A DNA stretch of 64,000 nt, taken from Usnea hakonensis. Lineage: Eukaryota > Ascomycota > Lecanoromycetes > Lecanorales > Parmeliaceae. The translations under genes were made by a program, and so were the position numbers. The stretch lies in the NCBI GenBank assembly GCA_013423325.1, contig BLJB01000110.1, positions 1-64,000 on the forward strand, in the 5' to 3' direction. Below, piece after piece: positions 47,847 through 58,874 of the stretch (its first letter is position 1; every line of letters begins with the position of its first letter). Under the pieces are notes generated by a model. The model worked only from the letters and a program-made list of their open reading frames with translations, ran no database searches and was not told the DNA's origin.

Positions 47847-50800
47847 TCAATCAAAATCATCATAATCATACAACGAAGCTTCGAACGCGGCTTCATCTTA
47901 AAAGGGCAAATCGTCAGTCTATAGTCCTAGAGAAACAGGGGCATATTCCCTTTAGACATACCTTCATCATCCTCGTCCCTCCCGGCCAAGTGGTTGATGA
48001 TCCGATCCGCTTCCTCCTGCGCCTCCTCATCGCTATCGCGAGCTGCGCTCGCGGATCCTAAACCGATTAGGAAATCGACGGCCCCATCGTCGGAGGAGGA
48101 GGAGGATGGTGCTGGGAGGCCTGGGAGTGCGGCTTTCTTGTCGGGGAGGGCGGGTTTTTTGATTGTGAGGGAGGATCCGGGGAGGGGGAGGAGGCCGGTG
48201 GTGAAGATTCGCTCATGGGGCGCTGGTGCTGGTGTTGTTGGTGGTGGGGCTGGAGAGGAGGTGCCCGGGGGCCCGGCTATGGACAGTGTTAGTGATGTTG
48301 GATAGGGCGGTGTAGGTGCGGACGTGTGGTTGGATACCTAGTGCTATGTCCCGAGGGGCGTTGAATGTGAAGCCGGTGTGGCCTTCGGCGAAGGGGGCTG
48401 CTGCGGCGCTGCTGGTGGCGTTGTCTAGGTATTGTTTTGTTAGCGAGGCGATGGCTGGTGGGGCAGTGGGCGTTGGCTCGAGCGCGAGAATGGACTGACC
48501 TTGAGGGGGCTCGGTGATGGGCCTCATGCCTATCTCTGAAGTATCGTTGCGTTTACTAGAGCCTTCGCCCCCGTTGTTGTCGTCGTCGTTGTCGCCTATC
48601 TCTTTGCGCTTGAGCGCGTTGTTGGGTCGCGGGTCGCTGGGAAGAGGCGTCTCGGATGGCCCGGCTGGTCGTGGTCGGCGAGGGGTGGCGAGGGGACGGG
48701 GGACGAAGGGGCTGCGAGGTGCGCCTTTGGAGCTGCCCTCGCCGGCATTGTCGTTGTCGTCGTCGTCGTCTTCATCCTCGTCGCTCGATTCGGACGAGGG
48801 TTCTTCCTCGTCGGTCCACAATGCCTGCTCGTCTCCGCGCGCGTTGTATATTTCTTGCAGGAGCTCGGCCTTTGTCGGGTCCCGCACGCCGTTGTTCATC
48901 ATGGACTTGAGGACCATTAGCTTGGCGTTGACGCCATCGCATTGCTTTCTTAGGACAACTCGGTTCTTTTCATCCAGTGACTTGTAGGCGGCGTCGACCT
49001 CTGCGTCTTGCAGGATCTGGAGACATGTCACTTGGCTGTAGCGGTTGCGCGAGTTGGTGAGGAATAGCTTCAGCTCCTCGATCTTGGCGTTTGCGTTCAT
49101 GAGCTGCGTGGCTGCGATTCTGGACGGGTGGTCGTAGTGGCGGTTGACGAGCTCGTCGGTCAATGCCGTGGCTCGGAGCTTGTCGTTCGTGTTCGCGGTG
49201 TTTTCGGCGGCTTCGAGCTCGCTGCGGGCATTCTTTCTGAGAGTGTCGTTCTCGAGGTGCAGGGCTTTTATGCGGCCATCTTGGGCCGCTTTGCCCTTTT
49301 TAAACTTCTCGACCTCTTCTTCTGCCGCTTCGGCTCTCGCTATCACCGTCTCCGATGCTTCTTGGGTTGAGGGCTGGTTGTTGGCTAATTGCTGCTGTGC
49401 GACGAGCAATTGCTGAGCGATCGCGTTGCGATCGTTTTCCACTTGCCGACCAAGGTCCTTGACCCTCTGAAGCTCCGCTTCGTGATTCGCCGATGCCACA
49501 GCCCACTGCTCGTTGTAAACGGTCGCCGCTTCATCCCGAACCTGAGCTTTGGTAGCTGCCACCCACTCTTGAGCTTGTCTCTGTGCCTCCAGCATCGCTT
49601 CTTCGGCCTGGGACTTTTGGGTGTCGAGCTTTTGCGCGAGTTCGTTCTTGGCGGCCTTGAGCTGCTCAATCTCCGAGCGTAGCTCTCCGTCCCCAGATCC
49701 GGATCCATTATTTTCTTCATGGTCGGTTTGGGTGGAGGCCTCTTGCCCTTGATCGGCTGGTGGATTCTGGGCGATGGCCGCTAGGTAGCCATTCTGGTAT
49801 TGTTCTGATCCGTGGCTGGTGGCATCTTCCAACTGTGAACGGAGGCTTTCGATCTCAGAAGTGAAGTTGGCGTCGGGGGCGGCAGGGCGTTGCTTCTCGT
49901 TGAGCGCTTCTAATGCTGCGTCAAGACGCTCTTGTAGCCTTTGATCGTTGTCACTTGAAAGCCTGACAACGTCACGAGCCTTGCTGAGGCTCTGCTCCAG
50001 CTGGCTGATAGCAGCTGCACTCTCTCCCACCTTCTTCTCGCTGACCTCGAGGTTTCGCTCCGCCGTCCGCTGGTTTTCGAGAGCTGTCTCCAGAGCGAGC
50101 TGCGCTTCCGCCTGAGATGACTCATCAGGCGCTTGGTTGGTAAGGCGTTCGACCAGCGATTGGACACTCGTCAGATCGTCTTGCACTCTTTCAACGGCGA
50201 CTCTGCCCTCTTCTTCTTTGTCTCTCGCTTTTTGATCTGCAGCTGCCACGGCCAGTTGCAGCGTATGGATAGTTGCGATCTGGGCGCGGTATGAGGACAT
50301 GGAGACTGTGTCGGTAGCGACCTGCTTGACCTCGTTTCGGAGTTGCCGCTCTCGGTGGAACGCAGTGGCCTTTGTGTTTTCGACTCTAGAAGTCATACTG
50401 TCCAACTGGCCTCTCAAACTCCGGTTCTCCTTGAACAGCTTCGTCGTCTCTTCTGCCTTTTTGAGCGCCGCCTTTGTCTCTCGTCGCTTCCACTCAACCA
50501 AGTCACTCAAGCGGCGAAGGTCCCTGGCCTGCGCGTCTGCAGCCATTTCAATTTCTTCGTTGGCATAGTGGCCACGAGGATCCATTGCGAAGCGCAGGTT
50601 CTCGAGTAACTTGGAGTGTCCTGCGCGTTCCGACCGGAGATCACCCGTCGCTGTGTAAACCCTCACCCACATTTGAGACATCTCTGCCGTGTGGTTTGCC
50701 TTGAGTGCGGTTAGGGCGGCTTCGTTCTCGGTGGTAGATATCTGTGGTGCCATTGGATTTGTCTGTGTTCCTACGTTAGACATCGTCCTATGTTGGACGT

Positions 50801-51170
50801 GTCGATGTCGTAGACGGTTGAGAGCGCGACATGCCCACTTTCCCGAGGTTGCCAGACAGCATTTCATCACCCTCGCGAAGGGTGGAAGAAGAAACCCGGC
50901 TAGATATTCTGCAAGGGCCCAGAGAAACTCATCCGGGAGCAGAGAGAAGACGATCGATGCCAGCGAGAATATGATTGGCAGGTATCCTGCCGGTTGCGCT
51001 GGAAGGGGCTCCACCGGCACCACCCTCTTGGGCATCAGGTATCCTTGCGGGTCGCTCATCTCGATATATGTTGCGGCAGACGGAACGTCGTCTTTCGCCG
51101 ACTTTTCAACCAACAGCGGCGCAAGACAGGCGAGCTGAAAGACCTCTCTGAGAAATCCGCGGTGTGCCAT
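47847..51170 (-). CDS. Membrane plus long coiled-coil protein, unknown family
   Basis: Four exons (51170-48500, 48424-48338, 48276-47962, 47896-47847), 1040 residues. The model extends past the first stop at 48213: a CTAAC branch site and CATAG acceptor at 48277 pair with a GTATCC donor at 48337, and the tail then reads RIFTTGLLPLPGSSLTIKKP and ends DEAAFEASLYDYDDFD. An N-terminal hydrophobic region (LPIIFSLASIVFSLLPDEFLWALAEYLAGFLLPP, about residues 64-97) suggests one or two membrane segments. Residues about 150-730 are a nearly continuous coiled coil of SMC/myosin-tail style. An acidic patch (DEDEDDDDDNDN) and a Pro-rich region follow. Function unknown; a tether or scaffold on a membrane would fit. 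The 75-nt intron at 48499-48425 is stop-free and in frame, so both forms could be made. Confidence 0.75.
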
Positions 51171-52540
51171 TTCGGTTATGTTGTAGGTGAATGTTGGTGA
51201 TGTGTGTTAAGAGGGAGGTCGAAGAAGAGTGAAGTGTGTTATGGCAAACTCGATGAGCTTTTCGGAAAGGAGCAGAAGGATTTGATGACTGTGTCTCAAC
51301 ACTCGATGATGGCACTGCGCACGGTATGTAAAGATGATGGAAGAATGTGGATGTTGATGATGTGGGTGTTGTGCGCGATGTGCTTCCGGTTTCTATTGCT
51401 GTTGCTGGTGGTGGTTTATTGACAGAACAACGCAGTTGTGAAATCCGAAGAAAAATATGAGAGGTTGTAAGCTGACACGCGTCGAAGTTGCTAGCGATGT
51501 TATAAAAGACACGAGAAAGCAGGTGTGAATTCCGAAGAATATATGATATGATATGTATAGCTGGAAGCTGTCAAGCGTTTTGCTATTGCTATTGCGTTGT
51601 TGCTAATCGAAGAAAAGTACCTCTGTGAAAGATGTAAGTTTCCAAGTGCCCAGCAGCCAGAATATATACCCACCCAGTGAAGTGAATGAAGCCCCTCTGA
51701 CTCACTCTCGCTACCCTCCGTCTGCGCGTGAATGTGAATCTTGCTCAACACTCACTTAGGGGGGATTACGCGGCCTGCATTTTTTGTCTGCGGGGAACCT
51801 TTTTTTTTGGGTAAGTGAGGGGAAGCATAAGCGGAAAGGGGAGGGGTGCTGAGCTCGTTATGAGAGTTGGGTGTGTGGGTGTTTAGAGATTGGGTGGTTG
51901 GGAAGGTAGTGTTGAGTGAGGGGTGGTGGTTGTTTACGTTACTGTGGGGGACAGGGCTGAGGTTAGGTGGGTGCTAAATTTTTGCTGGGAAATTAGAAGA
52001 GGGGTTTCGGAAGACCGGGGTGTGTGTGTGTGTTGAGAAGATAAGTAGGTAGGTTGGAAAGGCGATGTTGAGTGAGGGGACGCGGATTGTGCACTTTATT
52101 TTTGGGGACCGGGGTGAGGTTTGGGAGGGTCTTGTCGAGGACGGTTCTACTTTGACTTGTTGGTAGGGGGTGCACGAGGGAAGAGAGACTTGTTGTTTTG
52201 GACAAAGCGGTTGGAGTAAAGAGGTTGTGGGCTTTGTTTGTTCGTGCATTATGCGGGTTTTGGGTGCGTGGATTCCTTGTTGCGCGTTTAGGCTTCACTT
52301 TGAATGTTGTGAGGTGAGGTTTATGGTCTTACTCTTACAATCATCAATAAATGAGCGGTGAGTAGTCAAGGCTCGGAGTAATGTAGTTGAATTGAAAATA
52401 CCCCAGTATCTACCTAGAATAAATGAAATCCACCGTTCCCTGGAACCGCGCTGCTGTTTTTTTTGAGAAAGAATGAGGACAAAGCCAATGAATGAGTTCT
52501 TGTCCCCCAATGCCTGATGCTTTATAGTGTCACAAAGGTC

Positions 52541-52648
52541 ATTAGTCCCTCGCCGACAGGAGTAACAAAACATCCTGCATAATAAACCACTCTCATGAGT
52601 CTCTCGCCGAGTTGAGAAACAAGACATCCTGCATAATGAACCACTCCC
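52541..52648. repeat. Tandem duplication, 54-bp unit
   Basis: Two copies begin at 52541 and 52595. Both contain the TCGCCGA and ACATCCTGCATAAT blocks and end in AACCACTC, with a few substitutions between copies. Confidence 0.8.
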
Positions 52649-52726
52649 ACATATTGAAATCCGTTATAACAATGCCTGCCTCACTTTTGCGAAGCGAAAA
52701 ATATGTCGTAGCTTTGAAGTGAACTC

Positions 52727-52985
52727 GTACAGCTCACTGAGCCACCCTTTTCATTTCCTGTTGAGCTTTGAGTAGCCCTGTGCAGCACCCTGCGCTACCT
52801 TTCACTCTCCGTCAATCTCCCATGAGCCTGGTACAGCTCCCCTGACCACCATTCTGATAACATGGTGACCTTACATATCCCGTGCAGCTCACTGCACTAC
52901 ATTTCCACGCCCTGACCATCTCTTTTTCATTCCGTGGAGCTCACTGCCCATACTGCCTTTGGGTAGCATCCACATCTTCTCCATA
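52727..52985. repeat. Degenerate minisatellite, about 52-bp period
   Basis: A GTRCAGCTCACTG-like motif recurs at 52727, 52780, 52831, 52882 and 52934, so spacing is 53, 51, 51 and 52 bp. The motif is partly conserved, and the sequence between is C/T-rich and more diverged. Confidence 0.7.
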
Positions 52986-53015
52986 CTTGCATGCTGTACT
53001 GCCATTCCATTTTTG

Positions 53016-53189
53016 TGTCATGTCGTAGTGTTCAATTATCGCGGAGATTCCTCATCCGGATTATGGCATAGGTAGCATGTCATGTCTTAGTGTTCATTTA
53101 TCGCGGAGATTCCTCATCCGGATTCTGGCATAGGTAGCATGTCATGTCTTAGTGTTCATTTATCGCGGAGATTTCTCATCCGGATTCTG
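53016..53189. repeat. 62-bp tandem repeat, nearly three copies
   Basis: Copies start at 53016, 53078 and 53140 and differ at only a few positions. Each contains TTATCGCGGAGATT and CTCATCCGGATT. The third copy is cut at about 53189, where it enters the end of the neighbouring minus-strand gene. Confidence 0.9.
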
Positions 53190-55465
53190 CGATTCCAACA
53201 TTTCCTTCACTTTATTGGCTTTGGCCCGCTTGCGCTCAAGGTTTCGCTTCTTCGTTTTCGACTTCCCTTGCGACTGGACTTCGGTTTCAGCTGGATGAGA
53301 ACTTTTAGGGCTAGAGGGACGGTCATGGGCCTCTTCGTGACCCGTTTTGTCGTTTTTGCTCTCCATATCGCCAAAGGATCCATTAGAGGTTCTAAGATCC
53401 GACCCAAAGCTTACGATCTTTTGTTTCATTGTTAGACGTTTTTTCTCGTAGTCGATGATTTTTGCTAGACGCCCCATGTGAACCTGTGTTTCGCTTAGTC
53501 TTTTTGTGTACCATGCGTGTTTGTCCTCTTTGGTGGTGGTGGCGGAATCGGGAGGAGTAACGTCTGAGTCTAGGTCTGGAGAAGAGCTTTTGGGGTCTTC
53601 AGTCGCATCTTTCAGCAAACTAATTTGCGCATCGTACCACTTGATACAGACTTCGGCACCCTCTTGCACAGAGCGTCGCACTTCTGACGCTTTAGCAGGG
53701 GATGAGCTGTCATCTTCTGTATTGACGATCATCCGGTAAAGCCCCGCAACGTTCTCTAAGCAGGAGTTCAGCCAGGCGCAAATATTTCAAGAACGATTGA
53801 CTTACCTTCTAGCTCCTTATTTAGAGCTCTCCATGTAGCTGACTCCTTGTTAGCCTGTTCGCGGACATCTTCAATGACTGGATCCTCTTTATTGCCCTCG
53901 GGCTTAGGCTCCATGTTCTGATTCCGTGGCACACGAGTTCCTTTTTCTATATCAATTTGTGCCCGTTGTTCAGATTCTGCATCTGCGTCCTCTGGTCGCT
54001 GAGAATTTCCGTCATCTCTGCCTTCTTCGAGCTTGATTGCTAGATTTTGAGACACATGTGCGCCTTCGGACTGCTGAACGTCGGCCTTTTCCCCATCATC
54101 ATCCAGGTTTCTTGTCTGCTCCGTGACGCCGTATGGATGCTCGGACCCTCGAGCTTCTCCCTCATCCAGACTCTCTATGGGACGGCTCATGTCCGCTCCA
54201 AACTCTGATACTGTTTGAGACGGGTGAGCCTCTGCTCCATCGTCTTTGACTTGATGCGTCACTTCCGACGAAACGTTTGCAACCTCTGACTTCGGAGCGA
54301 CTACTTCCTCATACTTCTCGTTCGCCTCAGCCGCTTGTTCACTATCCGTATATGCTGCATTTGGTTGCTGAGCTTCTCCCTCCCTTTTCTGCTTAGAAGT
54401 AGATTCCATAATGGGGAGTCTCTGATCAGTTTTGGATTGCTGCGCTCCTCCTTGCGATGTTGAGTCCCAAGGATCGACTTGGTTAAACTCCGTAGCCCAG
54501 AGTTTTTGTAATTCTGACCTCATTTCTTTGGCCGTACCCCGGCGGTGTCTGTCAACGACATCTGCCACTTTTCGGAAAATTTTCCTCTTCTCATGTCGGA
54601 CATGATGTCTGGTATGTTCTTCGATGGTTGTGTTGGTTTTATCAAGTATTCTCGTCTTTTCGATAACCTTCCAGTCCGCTATTCGCTTCTCTTCGGCGAC
54701 CTGCCACTCCCAAAAGATGTCGTTGAGGCGTGCATTCCCCTCGTTGATAAATCTCTGCTTCATCGCTGCCTTCCACTCCGCCTTCCACTCCGAACGCCTT
54801 TCTAGCTCGATGTAGTAGGATAGTTCCAGGTGCCTAAAGATTGCAAAAGCCAAAATGGTGGGACCCGCAAATCTTTCACGAAGTAAAGCCATAAGGATTG
54901 CCAGCGACTGGCATAAGATGCTCCTGCCAATATCTTTAGCGTTCCCAAGGTAGCTCCTGAGCGAGGGCAGCCGATGCAGGAGAATGTATGTTGAAGCGGT
55001 GACAAAGATGACCGAGATCATTCCCCCAACAATAATCCAAGCTGCATCTCTTCTGAAGATGGAAGGCGATAACTTCTTGCACCAGAGGGTGAACTCTTCG
55101 GCTTTGGAGAATTTCGAGGGAAGCGTTGGGGCAGTATTTGTGGTTCTGGGAGATGGGGCGATCGAAGTAGGTGATAGCTTAGGTCGTACCATAGAAGGTG
55201 CTGCCCAAGAGATCTTGAGCGGAAGGGTTGGTGTTGGCGCCAGTCGAACATTTTCTAAATCGGCGAAGAGGCATGTAGGGCAGTCAGTTTGACCAAATTC
55301 CACGGCTGGAGTAGATACTGGAGGTGTAAAAAAGATGCCTGTTGACCCCTTGGTGTATACGTCATTCGGGAATGCCACTGCATTGATAGCAGTGATTGAT
55401 ACACCCAAGACGACAAAAGAGATGAGTGCTTTGATGGCCAAAGCCAAATTTGGTATTGGCGGCAT
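53160..55465 (-). CDS. Membrane plus coiled-coil protein, unknown family
   Basis: Two exons, 55465-53806 and 53755-53160, 751 residues. The two parts are one gene: a GTAAGT donor and a CTGCTTAG acceptor join KELE to ENVAGLYRMIVNTEDD in frame. The N-terminus has a hydrophobic segment (ALISFVVLGVSITAINAVAF), a Pro/Thr-rich luminal-looking stretch with a CPTC motif, and a second hydrophobic segment near residues 145-170 (AAWIIVGGMISVIFVTASTYILL). Then come charged helices (EWKAEWKAAMKQRFINEGNA), an acidic disordered region and a basic end (KSKTKKRNLERKRAKANK). The last residues and the stop lie in the third 62-bp repeat copy. It resembles its neighbour at 47847-51170 in layout but not obviously in sequence. 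Confidence 0.72.
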
Positions 55466-55907
55466 GGTGGGCAAATGTGATCAAAACAAGTGTAATGGAT
55501 GTGGAGTATTTGGTAGCGGCCTCTATCAAGACAGGGTAGACCTTTTGCTGGTATGAGAGTTGTAGAGTGTAGTAGAGATCGGTGTGGTTGTTGTTGTATG
55601 GTTGATAAAGGTTTGTGTGGTTGTGGTCGTGGTGCGGAAGATGACGGAATTGGTGGTGTTGACAAAAAAGAGGAGGTTGGTGTTTTCCGGTGTCGATTTT
55701 CAAGATTGTCAACACTCACGGCAAATGTCGCGCTTTCAATTTTAGCCCAAGAGGCAATCGGCTTTGATGAATTCTCGCCCTTCTAGAGATAATCTTGGAG
55801 TACCTGTTCTATCTCAACTTGATCTAAAAGACTTTGAAGCTTTCATACCATACTGAAGACTATGTTGCATCCTCGGCATTTGGATTGAAAGCTGTCGGTC
55901 AGACCTA
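55466..55907. other. Intergenic
   Basis: About 440 bp. 55540-55700 is G/T-rich on the top strand (GTTGTTGTATGGTTG-type sequence) and probably forms the leader of the minus-strand coiled-coil gene. No gene is supported. Confidence 0.55.
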
Positions 55908-56858
55908 TCACCCCTTCTTCAATCTCGCTGCGGCCGCTGGAAACAGAGAAAGCACGTTCCGACCTATCGCATCACGCTGACTTCTCGACAGACCTTCATA
56001 CCCAAGCACCGCCTTCTTGTTCAATTCCATAGTGGATTCCGTCGAGCACGGTACGCCGCAGTCAGCGCCATATACCAGATGCTCTGGAGGAACCATATGC
56101 AGCGCTGGCGCCATGCCGGTTGGAGCTGTCGCTGCTGTATCGAGATACAACTTCGCAAGCTGATGTTTGATTTCCTCTTGGGTGATGTTATTGGGATTAG
56201 GTACCCATGGTTCAGTACCAAGAAGCTGAAGACGACCGGAGAGGACTGGGAGTGCACCTCCACAGTGGGCTAAGATGAAGGTGATGTTTGGACATTGGCG
56301 GAATAGTCCAGCATAAAGCATGTCCACGACGGTACGAGCGGTCTCGAAAGCCACTTCGATCAATGGACTTGGGCGGCCCATTGAAGCTGGGGCATAGGCA
56401 TCGGGGTGGACAAACACAACGGCGTTCCGACGGTTCAGCTCGGTCCAGACAGGAATAAGGATAGGATCACCGAGATAGGTTCCGTTATAATTGCAGGTCA
56501 CAGCGAAGCCATCAGCGTGACATTCGTGAGTGACTCGATCAATTTCGGCCAAGGCAGCTTCAGGATTGTCGGTTGGGAGAGCTGCGAGCAGGCCAAAACG
56601 ACTGGAATGCCGTCTCACAAGAGAAGCAGCGTAGTCATTGGACTCCTTGAGGGGACCAAGCTGCTTGGGTAGGTTGCTGAGCATCTGCATGGCGATACCT
56701 GCCTTGTCCAAATATTCCAGAGTGCTCTCTGGCGTCCATTCATAAGGTTCAGGTACCAAGAAGCTTGCCTCTCGCATTGCATGCCATCTCTCCTCTCGAT
56801 ATTGGGGAGAAGTGGGAGGAGTGAAGTGGCCATGGACGTCGATCCAGTCGTTTGCCAT
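55908..56858 (-). CDS. ACMSD-type amidohydrolase (amidohydrolase 2 family)
   Basis: Single exon, 316 residues from the ATG at 56858. The metal site is complete: DVHGHFTPP supplies the HxH pair, VVFVHPDAY and ILAHCGGALP supply further His, and LVYGADCGVP the Asp. PF04909-type proteins include 2-amino-3-carboxymuconate 6-semialdehyde decarboxylase and other non-oxidative decarboxylases such as those acting on 2,3-dihydroxybenzoate or gamma-resorcylate. The YLDTAATAPTGMAPAL and TESTMELNKKAVLGYEGLS stretches resemble fungal uracil-5-carboxylate/ACMSD-like relatives, but the substrate cannot be chosen from sequence. It lies 458 bp from a DUF1989 gene on the same strand. Confidence 0.88.
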   Translation of the reverse strand: MANDWIDVHGHFTPPTSPQYREERWHAMREASFLVPEPYEWTPESTLEYLDKAGIAMQMLSNLPKQLGPLKESNDYAASLVRRHSSRFGLLAALPTDNPEAALAEIDRVTHECHADGFAVTCNYNGTYLGDPILIPVWTELNRRNAVVFVHPDAYAPASMGRPSPLIEVAFETARTVVDMLYAGLFRQCPNITFILAHCGGALPVLSGRLQLLGTEPWVPNPNNITQEEIKHQLAKLYLDTAATAPTGMAPALHMVPPEHLVYGADCGVPCSTESTMELNKKAVLGYEGLSRSQRDAIGRNVLSLFPAAAARLKKG

Positions 56859-57315
56859 GGTAGCTTCACTGTTTCGTAGCGCTACTGTTGACAATTCACC
56901 TATTTATTCCGCCATCTACGTTGATAATCTTGCCACAGATTCAGTATGCATTTCGCCCTTGCCAGTGCCAGTGAAGATGAAGAGAGACTTAGGATATGGA
57001 GAGTATAAAGTAATATATGTCGTGGCATTGGTGGGGCAAGCATCTTACGTCATAATTTCATAAGTAAAGCATGAAGCATCAAAAAGTCAATCTGTTCAAG
57101 ATGCTTGCCTTAGTCATCTCAATCAAATAGTCCTGGATGAGGCCATCATATCATTGCGTCTGAAAAGAAGACGGGAATATAGACTACGAGTCAGTCGGAA
57201 ATTGGAGATCATTTCGTAGGATTCCTGTGCTTCTACCAACACGAATTCCTCAAAGTACTCTTCACTCAGAAAAGACATCTCCGACGCTCTCAACCCTTTT
57301 CCATCTGCCAATCGC
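56859..57315. other. Intergenic between two minus-strand metabolic genes
   Basis: About 460 bp, AT-rich, without a supported gene. It should contain the promoter of the amidohydrolase and the 3' end of the DUF1989 transcript. Confidence 0.55.
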
Positions 57316-58138
57316 TCATAGATACTTTGGCTCTAGGCCCGTGACGATGGCTACATCCGTCGCTTTTCCGCCACCGAAACCGTCCTGGGACAAGCACTGA
57401 GTGTTAGTACATAGATGAAATCATAACAGCATGGTCCGGTAATCGTGTTCCAGTAATAGTGAGGGACGAGAGTAAAAGCAGAGATTGGATGACATGATAG
57501 CGAGTCTGGTTGTGGGCGAGAACGAATCTGAAGGGCGTACTCACCACATCATATGGACAGCTCGAAACCCCCACGACCGCATCCTTGAGTACCTCAAATT
57601 CCACATAATCTCCCGCCCGGCTACACCCTAAGTCCTTGAGGGACATGTCTGGCGTGTTCTGGAAGACATTGAAAGGATCCACACTCGCAGCGTCAAGATA
57701 GCTCTCCATGCCCCACGGCTTCATCGCCTCTGCAATGTTCTCCGCACAGCTCCGATGCCCTTTCAACCCTTTCTCCTTGTAGAAAGCCGGGTTACACGCC
57801 ATGAATGTCATGTCATGGGTATGAACATCGTCATGCACAAGCTTGAAGATGGGCTCCTGTTTGTTCGTCACGAGGGATTCGCCGACAGCGGGCGGCGCAC
57901 TGCCCCCGAGCGCATACCGTGTATATGACATTGAGAGGAACTCGCGGCTGCTCGGGTACGGCAAGACCCAGGCCATCATGTCCACGATCTGACGGCCGTG
58001 AATGTCGATAATGCGAAAGCAGGTGCCGCGCTTGACCTCGAAGGCGTGACCATGACCGCCGGGAACGATGTGGTGCTCACATCCTGACGTTGCTGCTGCG
58101 CGCGGCGTCGGAGAAACTGTAAGATACGTTCTTGTCAT
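57316..58138 (-). CDS. DUF1989 (urea carboxylase-associated) protein
   Basis: Two exons, 58138-57545 and 57384-57316, 220 residues. The family blocks are clear: GHGHAFEVKRGTCFRIIDIHGRQIVDMMAW, SMSYTRYALGG, HDMTFMACNPAFY, HRSCAENIAEAMKPWGM and the C-terminal CPYDVDGFGGGKATDVAIVTGLE, which the 160-nt intron interrupts right after CPYDV. DUF1989 proteins bind zinc through conserved Cys and His and are linked to urea carboxylase and guanidine or urea metabolism in bacteria; their role in fungi is not settled. The neighbouring amidohydrolase gene on the same strand hints at a shared nitrogen or carbon catabolic role. Confidence 0.9.
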
Positions 58139-58874
58139 TATGTACTGCTGATCCGATGAAAAACAAAAATGATCCTTAAGCCGGAAAAGCGACTTTCTAA
58201 CTAGTCAAGCCTTGGCGCACAACCAGGATGGACATTTACCTCATGGCCTGTTATTATGATTATTGTGGGCTAACCTCCCGTAAGCGAGAGCTTTCGTCGA
58301 CCAGTCCGGCCAACGACAGCCTAGCCGCGGGGCGCAGCTCGGCCTTAGATACTTACGCTAATTAGCAAATCGGCTAAGATGAAGTGGTAGAAGCGTTTCC
58401 TTCTTCAAAGAGAACGAGAAAATCACTTCATGGCTGTCATCAAAAGCAATTGACGTGACTCGTGCAAATGAACTCAGGACCTTAAAGACAGTAGAGCGTT
58501 CTAGCCATCTATCTGGCATATTCAGTGATACACGATGCGACCCATTAGCTCGATCAAGGACTTGGCCGTGGCTCGTGTGCACGATTCATCCCATATGCGG
58601 CATCCTACAAGACTACGCCATACATTTCTTGACTGCTTGAGATATCTACAGCTTCATTTAGCCTATCAGGCGTAGGCTTTATTTCTTATTCCAGCGGATA
58701 TTGTAGTGGTTCGCGTGCTTGCAAGCGAATGGGCGAAGTAGCGCCACCATACAAAGACCTTCGCAAGTTGCTGGTTCTTGCGACCAGAGTATCCGGCTTG
58801 GTCGTAGCTCCCATCTTATGGCATATTCTTCTTTTCATCGCAGACCGATTGCTGGAGGTACAAAGTCGAGTATT
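58139..58874. promoter_or_regulatory. Divergent intergenic region
   Basis: About 740 bp between the DUF1989 gene and the secreted-protein gene. The frame of the latter is open upstream to 58719, but the signal peptide starts at 58875. GATA motifs occur by chance level only. Confidence 0.45.

Larger units (their letters stand above)
51171..53159. repeat. Intergenic region with three tandem-repeat families
   Basis: About 2 kb with no supported gene. 51880-52140 contains two loosely similar G/T-rich segments sharing GTGTTGAGTGAGGGG-like blocks. It then holds a 54-bp duplication, a 52-bp periodic array and a 62-bp tandem repeat, listed separately. Confidence 0.75.
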
